Notes under the pieces: generated by a model
Database searches by the model: none
Told to the model about the DNA's origin: nothing
The model's input: the letters and a program-made list of their open reading frames with translations, nothing else
Made by a program: the position numbers and the translations under genes
Source: Ecdyonurus torrentis
Lineage: Eukaryota > Arthropoda > Insecta > Ephemeroptera > Heptageniidae
Assembly: GCA_949318235.1 (NCBI GenBank)
Contig: OX439133.1
Span: 19,915,451 to 19,979,450 of the forward strand
DNA length: 64,000 nucleotides
Direction of reading: 5' to 3'
Shown: piece after piece, positions 13,430-26,463 of the stretch
How the letters are laid out: each line of letters begins with the position of its first letter
Numbering within the stretch: the stretch's first letter is position 1

Positions 13430-13770
13430 TAAAGTTCGTTATATAAACTACACACATCTCTTGAGCATCTTCGATATTTTTCCTTTGTTAAGAAAATCTG
13501 ATCATGACGTCATTACCTGTTTATTACATTTATATAAATAATATAATGGTTGATCATTGTTATTTCTTCGTTTAGAACGTTAGACCTGATATGATAAGAA
13601 TGAACGATACTTTACAAAAAAAAGTTCCATGCTCAACATACGACTCACTTTTATCGGCTCAAAAGTCAAGATCAAGAAATGAATGTGTTTATTTTTTTTT
13701 TTTATTATTTTTTTTGGCAGCCAATCATTATTAATGAGCCTTGCTAAAATACTTTACAGAACAAACTTTG
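13430..13770. repeat. Optional ~330-bp segment within array unit (copy 1)
   Basis: This segment (TCTATTAAAGTTCGT through CAATCATTATTAATGAGCC, including TGACGTCATTACCTG and GACTCACTTTTATCGGCTC) is inserted at the same place in three array units. The others are at 16243-16580 and 23112-23465. Most other units lack it, so it marks a variant unit that spread within the array. Confidence 0.65.
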
Positions 13771-14904
13771 TTAAATTTCAGTTTTAAATATCTCAGGATA
13801 GGAATCGTAATTTTATTTTTTTTAGCATTTCTGTTTAAATATAATTATATAGCTTTGCAATTTTTTTACTATTTTCATTTTATCTCGCAATAATGTCTAT
13901 GGATAACAAAGGTTTGAAATTCTCAATAAATAAATAAATTTTTTTTTTATATAGCCACACCAATGAACAATTTCTGATATTAATAATTTAAATTTATTCG
14001 TTTCAATTTTAATTTTTATTTTATTATTTCATGAAATAAAATTTTTATTACAAATATTATTAGTATTAATGAAAAGTGGCTGAAATATAATAGAAATTTT
14101 GTTATAGATTGTAAGACTATGATATTATTTTTAATTTTTGTAAAACTGATACTTTTTTTTATTTTTTTAATTTTATTATTATTTTCATAGTTAGTTAACT
14201 TTAGTGTCAATGTAGCTCATTGCTAAATTGGATTAACTTTTATATTTTCACTGCACAAAAATAATACAGGATTTTTTATTTTTTTGCAATTTTGCAATTT
14301 TGCAATTTTTGAAAAAAAACTTACTTTAAATACGAGTTTTAAAATATCTCAGGATAAGAATCGTCATTTTATTCTTTAACATTTCTGCCATTATATTGCT
14401 TTGTATTTTTTTTATTTTTTATTTTTACTATTTTTATTTTATCTCGCAATAATGTCAATGGATTACAAAATTTTAAAATTCTCAATAAATAAATTTATTT
14501 AGTTTTATTTAGACACACAGCAGAAGTATTAATTTTTTAAATTTATACTTTTTAATATATTTTTTTAAAATTTTATTCATAAAACAAAATTTTTTAATAC
14601 AAATATTATTATGAATGATGAAAAGTATAATAGTAATTTTGTTAGAGAAAGTAAGACTATGATACTATTTTTAATTTCAGTAAAACTGACTTTTTTTTTT
14701 TTTTTTTTTTTTACATTTTTTTATTATTTTCATAGCATAGTTAACTTTAACTAGTGTCTAGCTCTTGCTAAATTAGATTAAATTTTATATTTTCAGTCCA
14801 ACAAAATAGTACTTTTTTTTTCCGATTTTTAAGAAAACTTTATTTCCGATTCCGAAGTAATTGAAATGAAAAATAGTAGACATACTTTTACGTGTTTTAT
14901 GCCC

Positions 14905-14907
<3 letters not shown>

Positions 14908-14964
<57 letters not shown>
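14908..14964. repeat. 57-nt poly-T tract
   Basis: Homopolymer inside the array, preceded by a C6 run. Confidence 0.95.
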
Positions 14965-14965
<1 letters not shown>

Positions 14966-16242
14966 AGATCAGAGGTGGTACATTGGTTTAAAAAATTCGT
15001 AATAATTCTGTATGGCTTAAAACACGTAAAAATATGTTTAGTATGTCTCATTTAAATTTCTTCAAAATCGGTGGAGCAGTTTTCTCAAAAATCGCAAAAA
15101 AAAAAAAATAATAATAATAATAATAACAATTATAAAAAAAAACTATTTTCCCCCATAAGCGTAATGTTCAATTAGGGGACCCTTAGCTTTCCCCGTGCGC
15201 TAAACCAACGACTGCATCGAAACCAGAAAAAAAAATGACTGAGGAAAACTAGATACTCTTTCAAATTTCAGTCCAATAATAAAAATAATAAAATTTTCTG
15301 TTAACGATTAACGACGATTTTTTAAGTGTTTATTTTAAATATATTTTGAAATATATTTATAATAGTATATCGCTAGTTATGTTAACACAAAATTATTACG
15401 TTAAATACGAATTTTAAAATATCTCAGGATACGAATCGTAATTTTATTCTTAAGCATTTTTGTTTATTATATTGCTTTCGATTGTTTTAATATTTTTATG
15501 TTATCTCAATAATGTCGATGGATTAAAAAAGTTATTCTCAACAAATAAATTTTATATTATAATGTTATATAAACCGCAAGAGAATGAGTATATATTATGA
15601 TTAATAATTTAAATTTATGTAATTTAAATTATATTTTTATTTTGTACATGAAACAAATTTTTTAATACAAATATTATTATGAACAATGAAAAGTGGTACA
15701 AATATAATAGTAATCTTGTTATAAAAAAAAGGACTATGATATTATTTTTAATTTCAATAAAACTAACGCTTTTTTTTACATTATTATAATTATTTTCTAT
15801 TTTCATATAGTTATTTAATTTTAGTGTCAATGTATAGCTCCTGCTAAATTAGATTATCTTTTCACTGCACAAAAATAATACGTGATTATTATAATTATTT
15901 TCCAATTTTTGAGAAAACAGCTCCACCGATTCCGGAGTGATTTAAATGATAAAATACTAGTCATACTTTTACGTGTTTTAAGCCATATTTTTTATTTTAT
16001 TATTATTATTTTTTTTGAGAATTTTTAAAGTAATAACCTACAAGTAATAGCCATCTAATTTGGAGAAAGGGGGGGACGGCATCAAAACTAGAAAAAAAAA
16101 ACTGAGGAAAACTAGATACACTATCAGATTTTAGTCCAATATTAATATTAAAATTCTCTGTGAACAACGATTTCTGAAGTGCTTTGTTGAAATATATTTC
16201 GAAATATATTATTTATATATCGCAATAGTTTATATTTACAAT

Positions 16243-16503
16243 ACAAGTCTATTATAGTTCGTTCTATAAACTATACAGTATACACACAACTCTTGAGCCA
16301 GCTTGATATTTTTCCTTTGTTAAGAACATCTGATCATGACGTCATTACCTGTTTACTACATATATATGTATGGTTGATCATAGTTATTTCTTCATTTAGA
16401 ACTTTAGACCTGATAACAATGACGCAACTTCACAAAAAAAATGTTCAACATGCGACTCACTTTTATCAGCTCAAAAAACAAGACCAAGAAATGAATGTGT
16501 CTA

Positions 16504-16534
<31 letters not shown>

Positions 16535-16580
16535 CACCCAATCATTGTTAATGAGATAAACTATACTTTACACAACAAAC
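16243..16580. repeat. Optional ~330-bp segment (copy 2)
   Basis: Second copy of the segment described at 13430-13770, with a 20-G run in place of the poly-T stretch just before its end. Confidence 0.65.
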
Positions 16581-16614
16581 TACGTTAAATGTCAGTTTTA
16601 AAATATCTCAGGAT

Positions 16615-18656
16615 CATGGATATATATACAGGATAGGAAGCTCTTGTTGAAAAAGCGTTCCCTTAATGATGTACTTCCAATTTTGGCCACCACGATGTTT
16701 GTTGTTGTGGCGCTAGTGAAGGAGGGAAAATTTGACACCTTTGAACGAGTAACCCTTAAATATGGAGGGTGAGGGTCAATTATTTTTATTAATTTCTTCG
16801 TTTTAAAATAAAAATTACACGATTTCTCAACGTGGGACTTTTTTTCATTAAATTTTGAAACTTTTGCGCGTAATTAAATTTCGTTCTTCATACTTCACGG
16901 TAATATTTTAGGCGCGATTTGAACATGTGTTTCGTTATTTTTGTCATCAACATCGCCGAGTTTTGCTGAAGTTTTTTCTTATCTGGAAGGTAAAAAAAAC
17001 CTGTAAATCATTCCAAAATACATTTTGTATCTTTATTAAATGATATGTGTCTTTATTTTAGCAAAAGAAGATGCCGAGAGCTGGAGAAACGACGAGAAAA
17101 TAGCGACTAAAATTTGCACTCTGGAACAGTAAAATTGCCGGTCCATGTTGACGAACCCAAATCCATCTGTTTTATGCATATTTCACACGATAATTCACAA
17201 CCATTACACTAAAAGGTAATTTAAATATACAATTATTGATGTGATATACATAATTAACTAGATTAGCGTCTCAAAAATGTTAAAATTTAAATTTATTTAA
17301 ACGGCATTTTGCTTGCTGCCATTATTATAGGCTTCATGAGTGCCCGACAAAATCATCAATTTTTGTTGCATTTTGCAATAAAAATACGATACTAAAGTAA
17401 TATTTGATGCACCAAAATGTTTGCGCAGATATCTGAGATAATTTTAATTATGTAGATGTACCTATTACTCTATAAAATCTGTACTTAACTTTGCATAATC
17501 TTTGATTACAGGTCGCGCTGCACTCGACGTAATGATGATTTTATGATAAAGAGGACACAATTTGGCATTTAAATTTGTTCAATTAAACTTTGTTTTTGTC
17601 AATTAAATCTATTGTATCGCTTTAAAATTAATAAAAGACTGTTTACATCTCTTTTAGCACTAAAATTTATTTCGTAATATTTTGTAAAAATGAAAAAGAA
17701 AAAAAAAAAAAAAAAATCAGCTCAAGTCGTACATATTGCAGCATAACATTTCACAGCGACCTGTAATCAAAGATTATGCAAAGTTAAGTACAGATTTTAT
17801 AGAGCAATAGGTACATCTACATAATTAAAATTATCTCAGATATCTGCGCAAACATTTTGGTGCATCAAATATTACTTTAGTATTGTATTTTTATTGCAAA
17901 ATGCAACAAAAATTGATGATTTTGTCGGGCACTCATGAAGCCTATAATAATGGCAGCAAGCAAAATGCCGTTCAAATAAATTTAAATTTTAACATTTTTG
18001 AGACGCTAATCTAGTTAATTATGTATATCACATCAATAATTGTATATTTAAATTACCTTTTAGTGTAATGGTTGTGAATTATCGTGTGAAATATGCATAA
18101 AACAGATGGATTTGGGTTCGTCAACATGGACCGGCGATTTTACTGTTCCAGAGTGCAAATTTTAGTCGCTATTTTCTCGTCGTTTCTCCAGCTCTCGGCA
18201 TCTTCTTTTGCTAAAATAAAGACACATATCATTTAATAAAGATACAAAATGTATTTTGGAATGATTTACAGGTTTTTTTTACCTTCCAGATAAGAAAAAA
18301 CTTCAGCAAAACTCGGCGATGTTGATGACAAAAATAACGAAACACATGTTCAAATCGCGCCTAAAATATTACCGTGAAGTATGAAGAACGAAATTTAATT
18401 ACGCGCAAAAGTTTCAAAATTTAATGAAAAAAAGTCCCACGTTGAGAAATCGTGTAATTTTTATTTTAAAACGAAGAAATTAATAAAAATAATTGACCCT
18501 CACCCTCCATATTTAAGGGTTACTCGTTCAAAGGTGTCAAATTTTCCCTCCTACACTAGCGCCACAACAACAAACATCGTGGTGGCCAAAATTGGAAGTA
18601 CATCATTAAGGGAACGCTTTTGATATAGGACATTAACACAGAAGCTCAGGAGCCTG
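16615..18656. mobile_element. 2.04-kb foldback element with 8-bp target duplication
   Basis: Near-perfect inverted arms at 16651-17516 and 17756-18621, with short diverged outer ends. It interrupts an array unit exactly at CTCAGGAT, which is duplicated at 16607-16614 and 18657-18664. Uninterrupted units have it once, so this is a true 8-bp target duplication. The left tip is CATGGATATATATACAGGAT. An 8-bp duplication is the hAT signature, but the tips only loosely fit. No coding capacity. A shorter relative lies in the EF-hand gene's intron 5. Confidence 0.85.
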
Positions 18657-19678
18657 CTCAGGATATAAAATTATGATTCGTAATTTTATTCTTCAGCATT
18701 TCTGTTTCTATTTTTATTTTATTATTTTATAAAACAAAATTTTTCATGCAAATATTATTATAATAATAATATTGAAAAGTGACAGAAATATAATAGCAAT
18801 CTTGTTATAGATAGTAAGACTATGATATTATTTTTAATTTCAATAAAACTGACACTTTTTTTTTTCTTGTTATTATTATTTTCATAGTTAGTTAACTTTA
18901 GTGCTCTTGCTAAGGTAGATTAATTTTTATCTTTTCACTGCACAAAAATATTAAATGATTTTTATTTTATTATAATTCTTTATATATATTATATATATAT
19001 TTTTTTTGCGATGTATGAGCAATCTACTCCACCGATTCCCGGAGTAATTTAAATAACAAGATAATATTATACTTTTGCGTTCTTAAGCAATAGAATTTTA
19101 ATTTAATTTTATTATTTTAGAATAAATTTAACCGATATAACCTACATTGACTTTACCTTATTATATCACTGATGGCTCATCCAATTGGGGGGGGGGGGGG
19201 GGGGAGGACTGCATCGAAACTAGAAAAAAAAAAAGACCGAGGAAAACTAAATATACTTTCAGATTTTAGTCCAATAATAATAAAATTCTCAGTTAACAAC
19301 GATTTCTGGAGTGTTTAGTTGAATTATATTTTGAAATATACATACATTATGACATACTGTATAGTAAGTTTTTTTCATACAAATTTATTACGTTAAATAT
19401 GAGTTTTAAAATATCTCAGGATGTGAATCATAATTTAATTCTTAGCATTTCTGTTTATGATATTTCTTTGGATTTTTTGCCGTTTTCATTTTATCTATCA
19501 ACAATGTCGATGTTAAGAATCATTATTACATTAGTGATTTAAATTTATATAATTATGTAATTTGAATATTATTTTTACTTTATGAATAAAAAAATAAAAA
19601 AATGCCAATATTATTATGAAATGAACAATGAAAAGTAACAGAAATATATTTTAGTAATTTTGTTATAAAAAGTAAAAC

Positions 19679-20023
19679 TTAAAGCCATAGACCACATAAA
19701 ACAACATAATGTGCTTTTTAATGAATAAACAGGAAATGGGATCTTCAAAACTGATGACAATTTTTACCAGAATGTTAATGTAGCACCACAAGAGAGCGTG
19801 AAAATACTGTAAAGTATGCAATTTGCGTGACTATTCATGTTTATGACGTTAGAAACATGCAAAAATTAGTATGAAAATGTTGTGCGGGTTGCATAAATTG
19901 AATTTTCTGTTCACTGCTACAGAGCTACAGTTAGGTTTTGAGACAAACTAAAGTTATTTATGTAAGTCCCATCAAGTGTTTTGTGATATAAATGTTTATG
20001 TTTTTCTCTGGTCTATCCTTTAA
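19679..20023. mobile_element. MITE-B copy 2 (345 bp, TTAA target)
   Basis: Starts TTAAAGCCATAGACCACATA and ends TGGTCTATCCTTTAA, inserted into an array unit. Close to full-length identity with 2461-2805. The TTAA at each end suggests piggyBac-type insertion. No ORF. Confidence 0.8.
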
Positions 20024-20634
20024 ATATTATTTTTAATTTCAGTAAACCTGACACATTTTATTCCTACAATTTTATTTTATTATTTTCATAGTTAACTTTA
20101 GTGTCTACAAATTTATGATTAATTTTTATATTTTTACTGCACAAAAATAAAACGATGATGTTATATATTTATTTATTTATTATTTATTATTATTTTTTTT
20201 TTTTTGCTATATTTTAAGAAAACTGCATCACCGATTCCGGATTTATTTAAATAAGAAATATTAGATTTTTTTTCTTTTTTGAGAATTAGTTTTAAACCGA
20301 TAACCTATATCGACTACCTTATTATATCAAGGTGGAGCCATACATTTGGAAACTAGATAAAAATGACTGAGGAAAACTTGATATACTTTCAGATTTTAAT
20401 CCAATAATAATAATGATAAACATCTGTGTTAACAACGATTTCTGAAGTGATAAGTTTAATTATATTTTAAAATATATAATTATATGGAAAGTTTTGTTTT
20501 ACACAAAATTATTACTTTAAATACGAGTTTTAAAATATTTCAGCATGTAAATCATTTCAGTTTATTATATTTTTTCTTTGGATTTTTTTACTGTTCTCAT
20601 TTTATCTTAATAATGTCGATGGGTTACTTATGGG

Positions 20635-20814
20635 TAGAGAGCGGAAAAATAGTCTCTTTTTTCATCAAAATAGTCTGTAAAATTGAAAAATAGTCTAAAA
20701 ATAGTCTCTAAAAATAATAAAATAGTCTTTGAAATTTATATAGCTCATAGTGACTTTATTTATTAGTATAATATGTCTGAATTTATCTGTTTTCTTAATG
20801 GTCTCTAAGAGTGC

Positions 20815-20848
<34 letters not shown>

Positions 20849-21569
20849 TGTTCAAAAGTCTAAAAAAATTATATCGGTCTAAAATTACATTGTCTAAATA
20901 ATAATAATAAAAACAATCTTCAGAGACCACTAAAAATATTTTTTTTAAGGCGAATTATAAACACAAAATAAAGAAGATTTGGTACTTAAAAATTTAATTA
21001 TGTCAAACACGTGAAACACGATCAAATATATTTAAGTTATTCCACTTTAAAGATAACATGTAAATGTGTAAATGAAAATTTGAGTGGAAATTTGTAGTCA
21101 AATAAGAAACTTTTTTATAATTAAAATTATTATTGAATTAAAACTTTTTTCGAAAAAAAAAATACCTAATTAAAAAAATAAAATAAAAAATAAAAAATTT
21201 TAAATTTACTCGATTTTATTTGAAAATTATAGTGTTCCAACAAAACATGTTGGGAATAAATAATGTAAAAAAAATTATTGTGAAAATATGGTTCTCTTTT
21301 AGTTTTAGCGATTTCCGGTCCAAGTCGGTCACGTTCTACGTTAATTTTACGTTATTTTTTTCAGAAATAGCGAAAAACACCCAAAAAAGGCAAAATAGTC
21401 CAAAAAGTCTGGAAAGTCCAAAATAGTCTCGAAGACTAAAATAGTCGCTAAATAGTATTTTTTAAATTTTGTACATAGGCTTGAAATCGTGTGATTCGTG
21501 GACATTTTTAGTAAAGCCCCAATAGTCTCAATATTGACAATAGTCTAAAGACTATTTTTCCGCTCTCTA
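20635..21569. mobile_element. Non-autonomous hAT-type element, 935 bp, 8-bp target duplication
   Basis: Terminal inverted repeats TAGAGAGCGGAAAAATAGTC at both ends; flanking direct repeats CTTATGGG at 20627-20634 and 21570-21577. Tips fit the hAT consensus (pyrimidine-A-purine-N-G). Subterminal regions carry many ATAGTCT copies in mirrored orientation, as in hAT transposase-binding regions (inference). The interior contains a MITE-D-like segment (about 20990-21370). No transposase ORF. It sits inside an array unit. Confidence 0.88.
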
Positions 21570-23111
21570 CTTATGGGTTAATTATAGTCACGGTCACCGT
21601 GATTATGGGTAATTATAAAATATTATTATGAATAATGAAAAGTGGCAGAATTATAATAGTAATCTTTTTATAAATAGTAGGACTATGGTATAATTTTTAA
21701 TGTCAATAAAACTGACTCTTTTTTTTTCTAGATTTTTTATTATTATTTTCATAGTTAGTTAACTTAGCTCTTGCTAAATTAGATAAATTTTTATATTTTT
21801 ATTGCACAAAAATATTACATGATTATTTTTTCCGCTATTTTCTTATTATTATTATTTTGCGATTTTTTAGAAAACTACTCCACCGAAGTCGGAGTATAAT
21901 TTAAATGACAACTACTAGACATACTTTTACGTGTTTGAGAATAGTTTTTATTTATTTATATATTTTTTTTTTTGAGAATTTTTTAACCCGATACCTTCAT
22001 CAACTACCTTAATATATCACTGCTTTGGAACCATCAAATTGAGGAAGGGGCGTGCTGCATCGAAACTAGAAAATAATGACTGACGAAAACTAGATATATA
22101 CAATTTCTGATTTTAGTCTAATAATAACAAAATTCTCAGTTAACAACGATTTCTGAGGTGTTTAGTTGAATTATATTTCGAAATATATTCATATATAGCT
22201 AGTTTTGTTAATACAAATTTATTACGTTAGATATACTAGTCATACTAGTTAGTTTTAAAATATCTCAGGATGTAAATCGTAATTTTATTCTTTAGCATTT
22301 ATGATTGCATTTAATTTTTTTTTTTTATCTCAATAATGTTTATGAATTACAAAAGTTACTCTCAATTAATAAATTATATTTTTCTATATAACGTCCCTAG
22401 ACAATTAAATAATTATTAATTTAAATTTATGTAATTTGAATATCATTTTTATTTTTATACATAAAAAAAATTGTATTACAGATATTATTAGTAACAATGA
22501 AAAGTGGCAGAAATAAAATAGTCTAATCTTGTTACAGATAGTAAAACTGTGATATTGTCTTAACTTTCAATAAAACTAACACTTTTTTTTTTATTTTTTT
22601 TTAATCTTTTTTGTATAATTATTTTTATAGTAAGTTAACTTTAGTGTCAAAAAATTCAACAGTCAAAAATATTTTCACTGTACAAATATAATACTTTTTT
22701 TTTATAATATCTTATTATTTTTATTTTTTGGTGATTTTTTACAAAACTACACTACTGATCCCGGAATAATTTAAATGAGTAATACTTAGACATACTTTTA
22801 CGTGTTTGAGCCATAGATTTTGTTTTTTTGTTTTTTTAGAATTGTTTAAACCGATAACCTCTATCAAGTACTACCTTATTATATCACTGTGGAGCCATCC
22901 AATTGGGACTTCCAATTGGGGAGGGGGGTTAATTGAAACTGGGGGGGGGGGGGGGAAAGAAGAAGAGAATGAGGAAAATAAACACTTCAGATTTTAGTCC
23001 AATAATAATTATAAAATTCTCAATTAGCAACGATTTCTGAAGTGTTTTGTTGAATTATATTTCAAAATATATTTATATATCACTAGTTTAGATTGTTAAA
23101 AGTTTTAAAAT

Positions 23112-23465
23112 AAGTCTATTATAGTTCGTTCTATAAACTACACACAACTCTTGGGCCAGCTTCGAAAATTTTTCTTTGTTAGGAACATCTGATCACTCTG
23201 ATCATAACGTCATTACCTGTTTAATACGTTTATATGTATGGTTGATCATTGTTGTTATTTCTTCGTTTAGAACCTTAGACCTGATAAGAATGAACGAAAC
23301 TTTGCCAAAAATAAAAAATAAATAAATAGTTTCATGCTCAACATGCGACTCACTTTTATCGGCTCAAAAAACAAGATCAAGAAATTAATTAGTCTATTTT
23401 TTTTTTTTTTTTTTTTTTTTGCAGCTAATCATTATTAAGGAGCCTTACTATACTTTACAGAACAA
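23112..23465. repeat. Optional ~330-bp segment (copy 3)
   Basis: Third copy; TGACGTCA is mutated to TAACGTCA here and a 27-T tract interrupts the segment. Confidence 0.65.
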
Positions 23466-23826
23466 ACTACGTTCAATGTCAGTTTTAAATATCTCAGTAT
23501 AGGAATCGTATTTTTATTCTTTAGCATGTTTCTTGGGATTTTATTACTAGTTTCATTTTAATTCGAATTAATGTAGATGGATTTAAGTTTAAAATTCTCA
23601 ATAAATAAATTTATGTAGTTTTATATAGCCATAGCCGATGAAGAACTATTTTAAATAATTTTAATTTACACTTGTAATGTTATTTTTATTTTATTTATTT
23701 TTTATACATAAAACAAAAATTTTCATGCAAATATTATTAGTAATAATGAAAAGTGGCAGAAATATAATAGTAATCTTGTTATAGAAAGTAAGACAATGAT
23801 ATTATTTTTAATTTCAGTAAAACTGA

Positions 23827-23860
<34 letters not shown>

Positions 23861-23956
23861 TTTTTATTATTATTTTCATAGTTAGTTAACTTTAGTGTCA
23901 ATATAGCTCTTGCTAAATTAGATTAACTTTTCACTGCACAAAAATAATACGTGAAA

Positions 23957-23960
<4 letters not shown>

Positions 23961-24014
<54 letters not shown>
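23961..24014. repeat. 54-nt poly-T tract at array end
   Basis: Array motifs stop here; the sequence beyond (TTGCCAATTCACAATTCCC) is unrelated. Confidence 0.95.
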
Positions 24015-24016
<2 letters not shown>

Positions 24017-24689
24017 CAATTCACAATTCCCGTGTGTTAATTTTTCACTATGGATGGATGGATAGATAAATATAAAATTGAATAAACTCTTCTTCACGTC
24101 TAGCATGATTTATTCGTACATTTAACACTTTTGTGCTGTTTTATTAAGAAGAAGAAGAAGAAGAAGAAGAGAGAGAGAGAGCGAGAGAAAAAAAGGATTT
24201 TAAAATTATGATAACAATTTATCTGATTTGATATTCAGATCACAATCTGGTTTCTTAAATTTGAAAATTTTTATCCGTTTTAGATCCGGATCTAAGAGGG
24301 GTCTGGATAAAAAAAACATCCAAATAATTGGACAATCCGAAGTGCTTATTTTTGAAGCTTCTTCTTGGAAAGCGATTTCTTTTTGTTAAGCTTTTTTGCT
24401 TTCTATTTATTCCTCTTCAAACTTTTGTGATATACTGATCCGTTTTTTTTTAATCCGTTTATAATCCTGAAAATTTGATTTTGCGGATAAATTTAGGTTT
24501 GAAGAATCTAAAAATCTGGATAAGCTGTTATCCGGATTAGAAAGTTAGTATGAATTGTATCAACTGATACAATAACCTAAGCCGATATGCTTTGTTGTAT
24601 ATTGTGATTGTAGGATGAAAGAAATGAATAAATATAATATATTGAATTTGAATTAGTTGGTATATATTTTTATACCTTTACTATAGGGT
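24015..24689. other. AT-rich unique DNA after the array
   Basis: Contains AAG and GA repeats at 24149-24187 and repeated TCCGGAT/ATCCGGAT-like words (TTTTAGATCCGGATCTAAG near 24280), suggesting a worn inverted repeat. No gene. Confidence 0.5.
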
Positions 24690-25020
24690 GGTTGCTTTCA
24701 TATGAAAGTCGACGCCATATGTGAGCTCTAAATAACATGGTGAAATAATGTAGAGGTAAATGCCACATTTTGCTAGTTAAAAAAAAAAAATAATACTAAA
24801 AAAAAAAAAGCTATATTTTTGAGAGAATTCAAAAGGTTCATAAAGAGAAATCAAAAAGAGAATTTGAAAAGGTTGAATTATGTGTTCAATTATGCAAGAA
24901 TTAAAATGAAAAAATATTATAATAATAATTTTCAATAGGAAATAGCCAAAAACCACGTTTGTCCCATGCTGAGAAATGTTATTCAGTATGGCGTCAAAGC
25001 GCAATAAATATGACATCATT
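24690..25020 (-). mobile_element. MITE-A copy 3 (reverse)
   Basis: Reverse copy with CATATGAAAGTCGACGCCAT, TTTGTCCCATGCTGAGAAAT and ATGGCGTCAAAGCGCA; diverged interior with poly-A. Confidence 0.6.
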
Positions 25021-25455
25021 TACATACACTATAAATATAATAAAAAGTAATTTAAATTTGTTACATTTTTTTTTTTTGTAGGCGAAGTTATTTTGGTGTC
25101 ATTGTAATTAGCAGTAATGCCCATGGTTAAATAAAAGATATAACTTTTGACTTGGTGCTCTGCTCTGACGTCACTTCTCTGTCTTTGTGCTGACCCTTGC
25201 TTTTATGTAACATATGAGCTAATTAGGATAATAATACATGGCGGTCTATAAAATATATACCTACTGTACTACACTACTCTTTGTAATTACTCAACGGTAA
25301 CATACAATTGAAATTTATATATCAGGTCATTTTAATGGAAATTTGTAATGTCTTTTTAAAATGATTATTATTATTTAGCTATATAAGATAGAAATTAATT
25401 TAAAATAAGTGCATAGCTTGATTTTTATTTGTCTGTTTTTATTTCGACTTAAAAC

Positions 25456-25773
25456 TTAAAGGCATAGAACACCTTGTACAAAAATAAATGTGTAATATGC
25501 TAACAAACCTGAAAATGAACGTTGATTTGGCCGAAGTCATTGATTTCTAATTTATTTTCCATTCACAAGCGGGTGGGCACTGACGTCACAGCTTGCCTGG
25601 TCGACGCGATCGTAAAACAAGCAAGCTGTGACGTCAGTGCCCGTTCATGACATTTTGTGAATGTAAAATAAATTAGAAATCAAAATCAATGACTTCGGCA
25701 CAATCAACGTTGGTTTTCAGGTTTGTTAGGATATAACACAACTTTTTTTGTTCAAGGTGTTCTACGCCTTTAA
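25456..25773. mobile_element. MITE-E copy, palindromic
   Basis: TTAAAGGCATAGAACACCTT ... AAGGTGTTCTACGCCTTTAA, with mirrored TGACGTCA sites at 25581 and 25629 and centre GTCGACGCGATCG. 318 bp, no ORF of its own. Confidence 0.88.
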
Positions 25774-25974
25774 TATTATTATGATTGGAAATCACTCGTG
25801 CTATAAATTTTAGGGGAGATATTTTATTAATTTTTTTAGACAGAAGGAATAAGGGAGGTAGAGGGATCAATATATTTGTAATATATAAATTTTTTTCTTG
25901 TTACTATATATATTATATTTTATAAATTTAAAAGTATGTTAATATATTATTTTATTTGAAAATTTTTGTTTATT

Positions 25975-25997
25975 GATTTATTTATTGATTTATTGAT

Positions 25998-26048
<51 letters not shown>

Positions 26049-26050
26049 TT
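25975..26050. repeat. (TTTA)n microsatellite
   Basis: TTTA/TTGA tetranucleotide run. Confidence 0.9.
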
Positions 26051-26104
26051 CCACTTTAAGCTGCATATTTATAAAGGGTTGTCACAGAATAGAATAATAG
26101 GATG

Positions 26105-26432
26105 TATCCGTTCGGTAGGGTAGGAGGCCCGTGGGTAGGACGTCATGTCATATTTAATCCGCTTGGGCGCCATACTGGAGTAATGAATAACATTGTTTAG
26201 CATAGGGTACATATCGTTTTTGTCTATTTTCCTTGCTAAATCTGCAATTTTTTTATTATTATTTTTCTCACATACTTGAGATACTAATTCAACCAATTAA
26301 CAGCATCAATGCTCTCAAAAATAATGCTTGGTATTTTTAAACTGGCAATATGAGTCATTTTCATATGCCACCCATATGTTATTGAGTGATCCAAACTAGT
26401 ATCGACTTTAACATGAATGCATACACCCTTTT
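26105..26432 (+). mobile_element. MITE-A copy 4
   Basis: Plus-oriented copy: GCGCCATACTGGAGTAATGA, ACAGCATCAATGCTCTCAAA, then ATGAATGCATACACCC at the right tip. The two ~75-aa reverse ORFs here derive from the repeat. Confidence 0.7.
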
Positions 26433-26463
26433 GTTTAGTATAAGGTACTACTATTTTGTTGTA

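Larger units (their letters stand above)
9580..24014. repeat. Degenerate tandem array of a ~0.7-1.1-kb AT-rich unit (about 12 copies)
   Basis: The same ordered motifs recur on the plus strand: CACTGTGGAGCCATCCAATT, a G-run, GACTGAGGAAAACTAGATA, TTTTAGTCCAATAATAATA, AAATATCTCAGGAT, AATGAAAAGTGGCAGAAAT, AAACTGACA, TCTTGCTAAATTAGAT, CTCCACCGATTCCGGAG, ACTTTTACGTGTTTTAAGCC. The AAAAGTGGCAG motif occurs near 10172, 11230, 12111, 12857, 14070, 15691, 18774, 21639, 22500 and 23747, with weaker copies at 14628 and 19631. Copies are diverged, some are truncated, and several carry later insertions. It is non-coding; its origin as a satellite or as tandemly duplicated remnants is open. Confidence 0.8.
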
